DNA of 59,038 nucleotides from Winogradskyella sp. GTDB taxonomy: Bacteria; Bacteroidota; Bacteroidia; Flavobacteriales; Flavobacteriaceae. The position numbers and the translations under genes are program-made. The number at the start of each line of letters is the position of its first letter. The stretch's first letter is position 1. The DNA lies in contig PBLD01000015.1 in assembly GCA_002722255.1 (NCBI GenBank), forward strand, positions 1 to 59,038, in the 5' to 3' direction. The notes under the pieces were generated by a model. That model did not search any database and was not told the DNA's origin. It saw only the letters and a list, made by a program, of their open reading frames with translations. Below, piece after piece: positions 45,194 to 53,165 of the stretch.

Positions 45194-45321
45194 CAATGGT
45201 TACAAGTAATTGCTTGTTCTCGCCTACTTCTGAAAATCCTCGAGGATTTTCAGTTTGGTGTGTACCTGTAAAGTTAAGTGCTAACCCACACAACTACTCT
45301 TAGCCGAGAACGTTAAACGAA
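45186..45321 (+). repeat. Site S7R, attC-like palindrome with canonical core boxes
   Basis: Outer box GCCTAAC (45188-45194) fits RYYYAAC, and GTTAAAC (45312-45318) fits GTTRRRY, the two core consensus sequences of integron attC sites. Between them: spacer AAT, left arm GGTTACAAGTAATTGC (45198-45213), right arm ACAACTACTCTTAGCC (45290-45305), six unpaired bases GAGAAC. The centre is a perfect 24-base palindrome (45230-45253) starting CTGAAAATCCTC. Confidence 0.85.
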
Positions 45322-45348
45322 CTTCAAAAAACATATTTAAAATAAAAA

Positions 45349-45366
45349 CACAGTCCTAAAACTGTG
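45349..45366 (-). terminator. Terminator of the E2 gene
   Basis: CACAGT (45349-45354), loop CCTAAA, ACTGTG (45361-45366), followed on the - strand by TTTTTATTTT. It is 38 bases beyond the E2 stop codon. Confidence 0.8.
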
Positions 45367-45384
45367 CTTTAAATAAGTCATGAG

Positions 45385-45404
45385 ATTCCTGCTTTCGCAG
45401 GAAT
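45385..45404. repeat. TTCCTGC hairpin directly behind the E2 gene
   Basis: ATTCCTGC (45385-45392), loop TTTC, GCAGGAAT (45397-45404); the E2 stop codon starts at the next base. A separate terminator lies further on, so this hairpin is not needed for termination. Confidence 0.78.
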
Positions 45405-46748
45405 TTAGATTTCCCTATCAGAATCCCAAGCTTCAAGATAATCTTTTACAGCTTTTACAAATTGTCCTCCTAATGCGCCATTGACTACTCTATGGTCGTA
45501 TGAATGAGACATAAACATTTTGTATCTAATACCTATAAAATCACCTTGAGGAGTTTCTATAACCGCAGGTACTTTTCTTATAGCACCTAATGCTAAAATA
45601 CCAACTTGTGGTTGATTGATGATTGGTGTACCCATAATGCTACCAAATGTACCAACATTAGTTACAGTATAAGTGCCACCTTGTATATCGTCTGGACTCA
45701 ATTTATTTTCTCTTGCTCTATTAGCTAAGTCATTTACTTTTTTAGCCATACCTAATAAATTAAGTTGATCTGCATTTTTAATTACAGGCACTATTAAGTT
45801 ACCATCTGGTAAGGCAGCTGCCATACCTAAGTTAATATTCTTTTTCTTAATAATACTATCATCTCCTTGTACTGAGATATTCATCATTGGAAAATCGCGC
45901 AATGCTTTAGCCACAGCCTCCATAAATATTGGAGTAAAGGTTAGATTTTCACCTTCGCGCTTTTTAAAATTGTTCTTGTGCTTATTTCTCCAGTTCCAAA
46001 TTTCAGTTACATCTGCTTCAATAAAAGACTGAACATGAGCAGATGTTTGCACAGAATCTACCATATGCTTAGAAATGAGTTTACCCATTCTGGTCATTTC
46101 TATAATTTCGTCTTCACCTGAAGCTGCTACTGGCGCTGTTGTTGGTTTTTCTTTTGGTTGACTTGGAGCTTCTGCTTTAACCGTTGCCTTTTGCTCTGCA
46201 ACTGGCTGAGATTTTACTTCCTCAACTGGTGCAGAACTACGTGATTGCAAATACGATTTAATATCGTTTTTAGTAACACGACCATCTTTACCTGTGCCTG
46301 GTATAGTATCTAATTCTGCTTGTGAAATTCCTTCTTGTTTAGCAATGTTTTTAACTAAAGGAGAATAAAAACGATCACCTGATGAAATTACTGGTTGGGT
46401 AGTTTCTTTAGCAGCCACAACGGTTTGCGCTACGTCTGCTGCAGCTTTTGGTGATTCTTCTTTTGTAGATTCAGTTGTTGGTGCTTTTACTTCAACGGTA
46501 TCGCCTCCTTCTGTTTCTATTACTGCAATGGTTTGACCTACCTGTACCACATCATCAACATCAAAAAGCTTTTCTACCAACACACCATCAACCTCACTTG
46601 GTACTTCACTATCTACCTTATCTGTTGCTATTTCTAAAACAGCTTCATCAGCTTCAATAGTGTCGCCAACGTCTTTAAGCCAAGATGTTATGGTTGCTTC
46701 AGCAACACTTTCTCCCATTTTAGGTAACTTAAGTTCAAACTTTGCCAT
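45405..46748 (-). CDS. 2-oxoacid dehydrogenase complex E2 (dihydrolipoyl acyltransferase)
   Basis: The 447-residue product is an E2 core protein that transfers acyl groups from lipoate to CoA. It has one lipoyl domain (residues 1-78, lipoylated Lys44 in EIATDKVDSE), a Pro/Ala/Glu-rich linker, a peripheral-subunit-binding domain (YSPLVKNIAKQEGIS to GRVTKNDIKSYL) and the acyltransferase core with the catalytic His in SHSYDHRVVNGALGG. The single lipoyl domain and its sequence suggest the branched-chain or oxoglutarate type and not the pyruvate complex; this is not certain. No E1 or E3 gene is adjacent. Confidence 0.93.
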   Translation of the reverse strand: MAKFELKLPKMGESVAEATITSWLKDVGDTIEADEAVLEIATDKVDSEVPSEVDGVLVEKLFDVDDVVQVGQTIAVIETEGGDTVEVKAPTTESTKEESPKAAADVAQTVVAAKETTQPVISSGDRFYSPLVKNIAKQEGISQAELDTIPGTGKDGRVTKNDIKSYLQSRSSAPVEEVKSQPVAEQKATVKAEAPSQPKEKPTTAPVAASGEDEIIEMTRMGKLISKHMVDSVQTSAHVQSFIEADVTEIWNWRNKHKNNFKKREGENLTFTPIFMEAVAKALRDFPMMNISVQGDDSIIKKKNINLGMAAALPDGNLIVPVIKNADQLNLLGMAKKVNDLANRARENKLSPDDIQGGTYTVTNVGTFGSIMGTPIINQPQVGILALGAIRKVPAVIETPQGDFIGIRYKMFMSHSYDHRVVNGALGGQFVKAVKDYLEAWDSDREI

Positions 46749-46834
46749 ATCTATAATTTGAAGGTCTTTATTTTAAAATCGAATGCAAAATTAATAAAAA
46801 ACAGTCTGTTTTACTGATTTTTATTCAACAAAAA

Positions 46835-47935
46835 TTAAAAGCACACTACTTCACCTCTACCTGTACTGCTATCGCTTCCGAGCATAAAATTACTACTTTT
46901 TAGCCATATTCTATAGGTGTTTTGTTTAGTAATATTCTGTGTTTTTATAAATTCAATAATAGTTTTGTAACTTAAAAATTCAGAATCAAAAACAACTTTT
47001 GATTCGTTTGGTATATCCTCTAAACGCGACGTAAAGGCAATTGGACTATTAATTCTATTTTTAAGTTGTTCATCATTAGTAGATTCTGATATCACTACGA
47101 CTTCTTTAGAAATTAATTCCTCTGACTTACTTATAGGGTTTCTCTTTGAAGCCAAGATCAACACTATTTTCACTATTGTAGATATAAGTATATTCCGCTT
47201 AAAGTGTTTTCGATAAAAAATTTCCATAGCACCATAAAAGCGTTTAGCATATTCTTTGTCTTTTAACGTGCTCTCACCTTTATAGTGTATAACAGAAGTT
47301 TCGCCAAAGTAATAATTGCTGTAACCTGCCTTTAAAACTTTATACGATAAATCGATATCTTCACCATACATAAAATAATCCTCATCAAAGCCACCCACTT
47401 CATTATAAACAGCACTTTTTAGTAACATAAAAGCACCCACCAATATCTCTGTTTTACCAACATCATTAGGTTTTAGATTATTAGTATAATAGTTTTTTGA
47501 AATACCTATTAATTTTTGAAGCGCTACCGTGGGAGTAGGAATATGACGTTTGCTTTCTGGTAGAAACTTTCCTCTACCATCTATAAGTTGGCATCCTACA
47601 ATGCCTAAATTAGTCTGTTGATCCGCAAAAGCAATTACTTTTGTAAATGTATCTTCAGCGACTACTGTATCTGGATTTAGAATACACAAATACTCGCCTT
47701 TTGCACTAGCAACACCTATATTATTCCCTTTAGAAAAACCGTAATTCTCTTTATTTTCAATGAGATTTACATTTGGAAATAATTCCTTTACCATAGTACA
47801 ACTATCATCGGACGAATCATTATCTACTACAATAATTTCTGCATCAATATCTTTTATTGCTGCTTCTACACTTCTTAGACAGAGCTCTAAAAAGTAACGC
47901 ACATTATAATTGAGTATGACTATAGAAAGCTTCAA
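46835..47935 (-). CDS. GT2 family glycosyltransferase
   Basis: The 366-residue product begins with the GT-A core: KLSIVILNYNVRYFLELCL, IIVVDNDSSDDS, ENYGFSKGNNIG, LCILNPDTVV with the metal-binding Asp, and FMYGEDIDLSYK. The ending of the core (HYKGESTLKD) resembles rhamnosyltransferases acting in cell-surface polysaccharides. About 75 extra residues at the C-terminus are unfamiliar. The start is TTG at 47935, giving the usual MKLSIVILNYN, seven bases after the recR stop; the two are likely cotranscribed. Confidence 0.9.
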   Translation of the reverse strand: MKLSIVILNYNVRYFLELCLRSVEAAIKDIDAEIIVVDNDSSDDSCTMVKELFPNVNLIENKENYGFSKGNNIGVASAKGEYLCILNPDTVVAEDTFTKVIAFADQQTNLGIVGCQLIDGRGKFLPESKRHIPTPTVALQKLIGISKNYYTNNLKPNDVGKTEILVGAFMLLKSAVYNEVGGFDEDYFMYGEDIDLSYKVLKAGYSNYYFGETSVIHYKGESTLKDKEYAKRFYGAMEIFYRKHFKRNILISTIVKIVLILASKRNPISKSEELISKEVVVISESTNDEQLKNRINSPIAFTSRLEDIPNESKVVFDSEFLSYKTIIEFIKTQNITKQNTYRIWLKSSNFMLGSDSSTGRGEVVCF

Positions 47936-47942
47936 AATACAA

Positions 47943-48560
47943 TTATGATTTTAGAGAAGCCTCAAACGGAATACGATCTAGAATACTTCTGCCTAAGGTA
48001 ATCTCGTCTGTATATTCTAATTCATTTCCTGCCGCAACACCTCTTGCTATTGTAGAGGTCTTAACATTATAGTCTTGTATTTGTTTAAAAATATAAAAGT
48101 TCGTAGTGTCTCCTTCCATTGTAGGACTCATCGCAAAGATGAGTTCTTTCACTTTTCCTGATTTCACTTTTTCTACAAGTGAAGTAATATTTAAATCCTG
48201 AGGTCCTACTCCATCCATTGGTGAAATTTTTCCTCCTAAGACATGATACAGCCCTCTAAATGAACTTGTGTTTTCTATTGCCATAACGTCTCTGATATCT
48301 TCTACAACACAAATTAATTCTTCATTACGATTTGGGTTTTCGCAGATTTCACAAAGTTCTTTATCGCTAATATTATGACAAGATTTACAAAATTTAATTT
48401 CGGCTCTAACTTTTGAAAGTGCTTCTGCGAGCAAAACAGTTTGTTGCTCTGGCTGTCTCAATAAATGCAAAACCAAGCGTAATGCAGTGCGCTTACCAAC
48501 ACCTGGTAGTTGCGACATTTCGTTTACCGCATTTTCCAAAAGTTTAGAAGAAAATTCCAT
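47943..48560 (-). CDS. recR: Recombination mediator RecR
   Basis: RecR, with RecO, loads RecA at gaps in DNA. The 205-residue product has the N-terminal helix-hairpin-helix ([15 protein letters not shown]), a zinc finger (CKSCHNI, CEICENP) and the Toprim domain ([14 protein letters not shown]), the standard order and length. The ATG at 48560 is chosen over the GTG at 48590, which lies 30 bases upstream in a likely promoter region (TACCTTCG ends about seven bases before the ATG). A terminator of the upstream gene precedes it. Confidence 0.96.
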   Translation of the reverse strand: MEFSSKLLENAVNEMSQLPGVGKRTALRLVLHLLRQPEQQTVLLAEALSKVRAEIKFCKSCHNISDKELCEICENPNRNEELICVVEDIRDVMAIENTSSFRGLYHVLGGKISPMDGVGPQDLNITSLVEKVKSGKVKELIFAMSPTMEGDTTNFYIFKQIQDYNVKTSTIARGVAAGNELEYTDEITLGRSILDRIPFEASLKS

Positions 48561-48590
48561 GATTGCGAAGGTACTGATTTTTGCATACAC

Positions 48591-48628
48591 AAAAGCCCAA
48601 CCACATTAAGATTTATGGTTGGGCTTTT
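48591..48628 (-). terminator. Terminator of the T9SS beta-propeller gene
   Basis: AAAAGCCCAACCA (48591-48603), 12-base loop, TGGTTGGGCTTTT (48616-48628). A perfect 13-bp stem, 16 bases after the stop at 48644 and directly before recR. Confidence 0.9.
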
Positions 48629-48643
48629 GTTATGATTTTAAAT

Positions 48644-51184
48644 TTACTTTAAAATAAGTTTTTTGGTAATTTCACCCTTGTCGCTATTTAACTTCACAAA
48701 ATAAACACCATTACCAAATGATGACACATCTACCTTAAAACCGTTATATAGGTTTACTTTTTTTCCATAAAACATAATTTTACCTTGAGTGTCAAAAATT
48801 CTTATACTGACGTCTTCAGATGTATTCCATTTTAAGTTTAACTCATCCTTAGCTGGATTTGGATACATTGTTAAATCATTAAATTGAAAATCTTTGATAC
48901 TTAGAGCAGCATCATAAATGTTAGATCTCCAAAGTCCTCTACCATAAGTTGCTGCATAAATTTTATTATCAGCCGTATTTATTTCTAATTCGTTGATTCT
49001 AACATTAGGTAAGCCATTATTGAACGGTTCCCATTCGGTTAATGTATTATCTGTGTAGAATACACCATAATTCATCCCAACATATAATCCATCTTCGCCA
49101 TTATCTTGCCAAGCTAAAGCCTGAGCTACAAAATTAGGCAAGTTCATTAGTTTTGACGTCCACGTTAAACCTCCATCTAAACTAACATAAACCTTCTGAT
49201 TATTGGTAGTTGCAACAGCAACTTTATTAGGATCTGATGGATGCACAGCAATTTCGTTTATAATTGATGAACCACCTAAACTTAAAGGAGAAACTGTCCA
49301 AGAAGCACCTCCGTTAACCGTAAATCTCAACGTACCATTAATGGCACAATACATAACTTGATTATTACTTGGCGCAATCTTAAAATGGTCTATACTTGCA
49401 CCAAAATTTGGAGATATGGAAACCCAATTAGAACCGCTGTCATCTGATTTGTATACTTCATCAAAAGCTACATATATTGTGTTTTGAATTATTGGGTCTT
49501 GCTCAAAAGGCACAACCCAATTCCAATTATAATCGCCTCCTTTTCCATCTGGTTGTGTAAGAGAAACTACATTACTTCCAAATACGTTGTATTCGGTTCT
49601 GTAGAGAGATCCAAATTGAGTGGTTCCGTACATAATAGATGTATTATTCTTATCTACAAAACCTTCCATACCATCTGCACCTAACCAATCTGTCCAAAGT
49701 CCATCTTCTCTTAAGGTGGAAGTACCATTATCTTGTGAGCCTCCTGTAACAACAACAGGATCTGTTTGGCTAACACCAATCTTATAGAATTGTCTAATTC
49801 CTAATCCTGGTGTTAAATCCGTATAATAAGTTGAACTCACTGTTGTTGGATTATCTGCTCTGTATATTCCTCCATCTGTACCTACATATAATTTTGCATT
49901 AGCACCAGAACCTACAAAATGCATAATATCTACATCTGCATGACAATAACCAATAGCCATATTGTTAGCATTACTAGGAACCCATTGCGAAGTGATACTA
50001 AAGTTAGCACCACCATCTATGGAACGCCAAGTGTTAATACCTGCAATATGCACATCATTAACATCATTTGGATTTACCGTAATATCCATATCTCTTGGAG
50101 CTTGACCAAGTGTATCATTTCCATTTGAGTCATATCCAAAAAAGTTTTTTGTATGGGTTAGTTTTGTGAAACTATTGCCACTATCGCTAGAGGCATACAA
50201 AGCACCAAACACACCACCATTGGCTTCTAAGACATAAACAACATTAGGATTATCTGCAGAAACACCAATCATTTTTGGACCATTAGAAAATTGATTAGCA
50301 CCAGAACCTGATATCTGAGAAAAGCTTGCTCCTCCATTTGTAGAAACATAAAAAGCATTCCCTGAAGCATAAATTACATTTGGATCGTTTGGTTTAAATT
50401 CAAAATCAAAACCAGTACCTGTAGGAACAAAATAAATAGAATTCCAAGTCACTCCTCCGTCTGTAGATTTATACAATCCATTACCTTGAACGCTTGCATA
50501 AATTTTCATAGCATTTGTTGGGTCTACCAATATTTTATTAACAGTGCCACCTCCAATATCTGACAATAAGAACCAAGTTGCACCTCCATCTACAGATTTA
50601 AAAATTGTTCCGCTTGTGGAACCCCAAAAATAGGTATTACTATCTGTTGGATCTATGGCTAGTGCATACACATCAATATTAGATAAGTTATCGGAAAGTA
50701 CAGTCCAAGATATTCCTCCATCTATACTTTTCCAAACACCTCCTGTTTCACTTCCTACAATGATATGGTCTAAATTAGACTCATCAACAGCAAAAGAAGT
50801 TATTCTACCAACACCAGGATTCCATCCAGAAGTTGCATCCCAATAGGTTGGCCCCATTTCTTCCCATGTACCAACTGTAGTTCTCGCTGCTAAACCTTCA
50901 CTATTAATGTTTGCATTGTAATCTTCCAACGCTTCATAATAAAACTCAGGAGAATTTAGTTTTCCGGTTTCATCCATAGCTCGCTCAGCAAAGTATTGCC
51001 AGCGTTTAAAGATCTTAAAACCTGTTCCTCTTCCTCTTCCGACAGAATCAAAATGTTGCTCTGCAGCTTCTGTAATGAAATTTATGGTATGATTGCCTTC
51101 TTCAATTAGCTTACGGTAGTCTTGGCCAAAAGCATTGAAAACAAAAAGCCCTGATACTGCCACCAGTAAAATTATCTTTTTCAT
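48644..51184 (-). CDS. Secreted VPS10/sortilin-like beta-propeller with T9SS sorting domain
   Basis: The product has 846 residues. A signal peptide ends at about residue 20 (NAFGQ). Many repeats of the type KSxDGGxTW follow (VWKSIDGGISWTVLS, IFKSVDGGATWF, LYKSTDGGVTWNS, VYVSLDGGLTWTSK), the BNR/Asp-box blades of a sortilin-like beta-propeller. The C-terminal 75 residues (LTMYPNPAKDELNLKWN, FDTQGKIMFYG, NGVYFVKL) are a type A sorting domain for the type IX secretion system. It is probably attached to or released from the cell surface; relatives bind or cleave glycans, but no catalytic site is evident. Confidence 0.93.
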   Translation of the reverse strand: MKKIILLVAVSGLFVFNAFGQDYRKLIEEGNHTINFITEAAEQHFDSVGRGRGTGFKIFKRWQYFAERAMDETGKLNSPEFYYEALEDYNANINSEGLAARTTVGTWEEMGPTYWDATSGWNPGVGRITSFAVDESNLDHIIVGSETGGVWKSIDGGISWTVLSDNLSNIDVYALAIDPTDSNTYFWGSTSGTIFKSVDGGATWFLLSDIGGGTVNKILVDPTNAMKIYASVQGNGLYKSTDGGVTWNSIYFVPTGTGFDFEFKPNDPNVIYASGNAFYVSTNGGASFSQISGSGANQFSNGPKMIGVSADNPNVVYVLEANGGVFGALYASSDSGNSFTKLTHTKNFFGYDSNGNDTLGQAPRDMDITVNPNDVNDVHIAGINTWRSIDGGANFSITSQWVPSNANNMAIGYCHADVDIMHFVGSGANAKLYVGTDGGIYRADNPTTVSSTYYTDLTPGLGIRQFYKIGVSQTDPVVVTGGSQDNGTSTLREDGLWTDWLGADGMEGFVDKNNTSIMYGTTQFGSLYRTEYNVFGSNVVSLTQPDGKGGDYNWNWVVPFEQDPIIQNTIYVAFDEVYKSDDSGSNWVSISPNFGASIDHFKIAPSNNQVMYCAINGTLRFTVNGGASWTVSPLSLGGSSIINEIAVHPSDPNKVAVATTNNQKVYVSLDGGLTWTSKLMNLPNFVAQALAWQDNGEDGLYVGMNYGVFYTDNTLTEWEPFNNGLPNVRINELEINTADNKIYAATYGRGLWRSNIYDAALSIKDFQFNDLTMYPNPAKDELNLKWNTSEDVSIRIFDTQGKIMFYGKKVNLYNGFKVDVSSFGNGVYFVKLNSDKGEITKKLILK

Positions 51185-51214
51185 AAAAAATTGAATTTAA
51201 ATAGCTATTTTTTT

Positions 51215-51248
51215 CAAAAATACTATTTTTCATAAATTTTTGAGCAAA
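51215..51248 (-). promoter_or_regulatory. Probable promoter of the T9SS beta-propeller gene
   Basis: TATTTTTG (51222-51215) fits the -7 consensus; TTTG (51248-51245) is 22 bases upstream, slightly longer than usual. Confidence 0.45.
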
Positions 51249-51259
51249 GATTTTCTTTT

Positions 51260-52705
51260 ATGAGCCCAACTTCAATTTTAATTTTAATAGTCAGTTACTT
51301 CGCAGTTTTAGTATTGATTTCTTATTTAACAGGAAAAGAAGATTCTAATGCTGCCTTCTTTAAGGCCAACAAGTCAGCACCTTGGTATTTGGTGGCTTTT
51401 GGTATGATTGGCGCTTCATTATCTGGCGTTACTTTTATCTCTGTTCCTGGTGCTGTTGCGGCTAATCAGTTTGGATATTTACAGGTTGTATTTGGTTATT
51501 TGTTTGGTTATTTAATCATCGCTTTTGTTTTGCTTCCACTGTATTACAGATTAAACTTAACATCTATATACACCTACTTAAAAGATCGATTCGGGAAAAC
51601 GAGTTATAAAACTGGCTCTGTAGCTTTTCTTATTTCCAGAACTGTTGGTGCTGCTTTTAGGTTATTTTTAGTGGCTAAGGTTCTTCAGCTTTTAGTGTTT
51701 GATCTTTTTGACATTCCGTTTGTGGTTACAGTGATCATTACCATTGCTTTGATTTGGCTTTACACCTTTAAAGGCGGCATTAAGACAATCATTTTCACAG
51801 ACACATTACAAACTTTATTTATGCTAATATCTGTGGTTGTAACCATAGTATTTTTGGCTTCAGCTTTAGATTTAAATAGTGTAAAAGACATCGTTGATTA
51901 TACCAAAGAAAGTGACTTAAGTAAGGTTTTCTTTTTTAATGACAGTAATGACCCTCAATACTTTTGGAAAAGCTTTCTTTCCGGAATATTCATTACCATT
52001 ACCATGACAGGTCTGGACCAAGATATGATGCAAAAAAACCTAACGTGTAGAAGCCTAAAAGACGCTCAAAAAAATATGCTTTCTTTTAGTGTGGTACTGA
52101 TATTTGTGAACATTCTATTTCTTGTTCTTGGGTTAATGCTTACAGATTATGCGGCTAAAAACGGAATTACTGCAACCAAAGATGACTTGTTCCCAACTAT
52201 TGCTATGCTACCAGAAATTGGTATTGTTACCTCTGCATTTTTCTTACTAGGATTGATTGCTGCGGCATATTCTAGTGCAGATTCTGCATTAACATCTTTA
52301 ACCACGTCTTTTTGCTTTGATATTTTAGATATAGAAAACAAACCTGAAGCTTCTAAAAAAGGCATCCGCAAAAGAACTCACATTGGTTTTAGCATTGTGT
52401 TAGTTATAGTTATCATTCTTTTTGATTTAATTTTTAATGATGTCTCTGTAATCTGGAAACTTTTTAAAGCAGCTGGCTATACTTACGGACCATTACTAGG
52501 ACTGTTTGCCTTTGGACTCTTTACCAAATACAAAATAAAAGACAAGTTGGTTTGGATTATAGCTATCATTGCACCTGTTATTTCCTATGTATTAAACCTT
52601 TACTCTAAAGAACTTTTTAATGGCTATGAAATTGGTTTTGAAATTCTAATTATTAACGGAATTCTGATGTTTATCGGAATGCTATTAATCAAAAGAAAAA
52701 ATTAA
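51260..52705 (+). CDS. Sodium:solute symporter family protein
   Basis: The 481-residue product is an SSS-family transporter with about 13 hydrophobic segments. It shows MIGASLSGVTFISVPGAV near residue 52, FGYLFGYLIIAF, YTFKGGIKTIIFTDTLQT near 175, and AAYSSADSALTSL near 338, the last carrying the Na+-site Ser. It takes up a solute (sugar, amino acid or vitamin) with Na+. Which solute is not visible. The stop overlaps the convergent CoA-binding gene by the four bases TTAA. Confidence 0.93.
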   Translation: MSPTSILILIVSYFAVLVLISYLTGKEDSNAAFFKANKSAPWYLVAFGMIGASLSGVTFISVPGAVAANQFGYLQVVFGYLFGYLIIAFVLLPLYYRLNLTSIYTYLKDRFGKTSYKTGSVAFLISRTVGAAFRLFLVAKVLQLLVFDLFDIPFVVTVIITIALIWLYTFKGGIKTIIFTDTLQTLFMLISVVVTIVFLASALDLNSVKDIVDYTKESDLSKVFFFNDSNDPQYFWKSFLSGIFITITMTGLDQDMMQKNLTCRSLKDAQKNMLSFSVVLIFVNILFLVLGLMLTDYAAKNGITATKDDLFPTIAMLPEIGIVTSAFFLLGLIAAAYSSADSALTSLTTSFCFDILDIENKPEASKKGIRKRTHIGFSIVLVIVIILFDLIFNDVSVIWKLFKAAGYTYGPLLGLFAFGLFTKYKIKDKLVWIIAIIAPVISYVLNLYSKELFNGYEIGFEILIINGILMFIGMLLIKRKN

Positions 52706-53064
52706 TACTGGTCTATAGACAGTAATACAAGTGTACAGGCCGCTTCAAACTCAATAGTGTTTTCTTTAAGAATTTCATAAAACTCAGGATTTTCTGTACC
52801 TGGATTAAAAATGACACGCTTAGGTTTTAATCCTAATATATAATCGTAGTAGGCTTCTTGATGCTTCGGACTAAGATACAATGTTACAGTATCTACATCT
52901 TTATAATCTAACAACTCTGTATCTATTGCTACATCATTGACTTCTCCTTGCTTTAAGCCAAAAGCCACAACTTCATGATTGTTTTGTCTTAATCTATTAA
53001 TAGCAATATTAGAATAGCGATCTGTTTTTAGAGATGCTCCAAGAACCAATGTTTTTTTACTCAT
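52702..53064 (-). CDS. CoA-binding domain protein (YccU-type)
   Basis: The 120-residue product is a lone CoA-binding Rossmann-type domain: KKTLVLGASLKTDRYSNIAI, VVAFGLKQGEV, TVTLYLSPKHQEAYYDYI, RVIFNPGTENPEF. This domain resembles the nucleotide-binding part of succinyl-CoA synthetase. Its cellular role is unknown. It overlaps the symporter's end by four bases. A TATTTTTG -7-like box lies at about 53116-53109 on the - strand. Confidence 0.88.
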   Translation of the reverse strand: MSKKTLVLGASLKTDRYSNIAINRLRQNNHEVVAFGLKQGEVNDVAIDTELLDYKDVDTVTLYLSPKHQEAYYDYILGLKPKRVIFNPGTENPEFYEILKENTIEFEAACTLVLLSIDQY

Positions 53065-53165
53065 ATGTTAAAAGAATGTTAAGTAGTGTTAATTAAAGTA
53101 ACATGATGCAAAAATAGTCGTCTAGAGATAAAGAAACTTTCAATCAATCAAATTTCAATCAAAAA

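Larger units (their letters stand above)
44462..45312 (+). mobile_element. Solitary integron-like cassette (cassette 7) with two genes
   Basis: It runs from T44462 to G45312, about 851 bp, and carries a zinc-ribbon gene and a two-TM gene. Cassette ends: GTTAGGCAT (G45312 joined to 44462-44469) is the exact complement of ATGCCTAAC (45186-45194). Flanks: A44461 joined to TTAAACGAA (45313-45321) is the exact complement of TTCGTTTAAT (44390-44399). So one crossover between the first base and TT at both sites explains all four sequences. It lies between two core genes, far from the main array. Confidence 0.82.

Noticed and set aside
35487..52705. Four-base overlaps of convergent genes (35487-35490, 52702-52705) as regulatory
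   Set aside because: Both are the TTAA shared by two TAA stop codons, a common outcome in AT-rich compact DNA.
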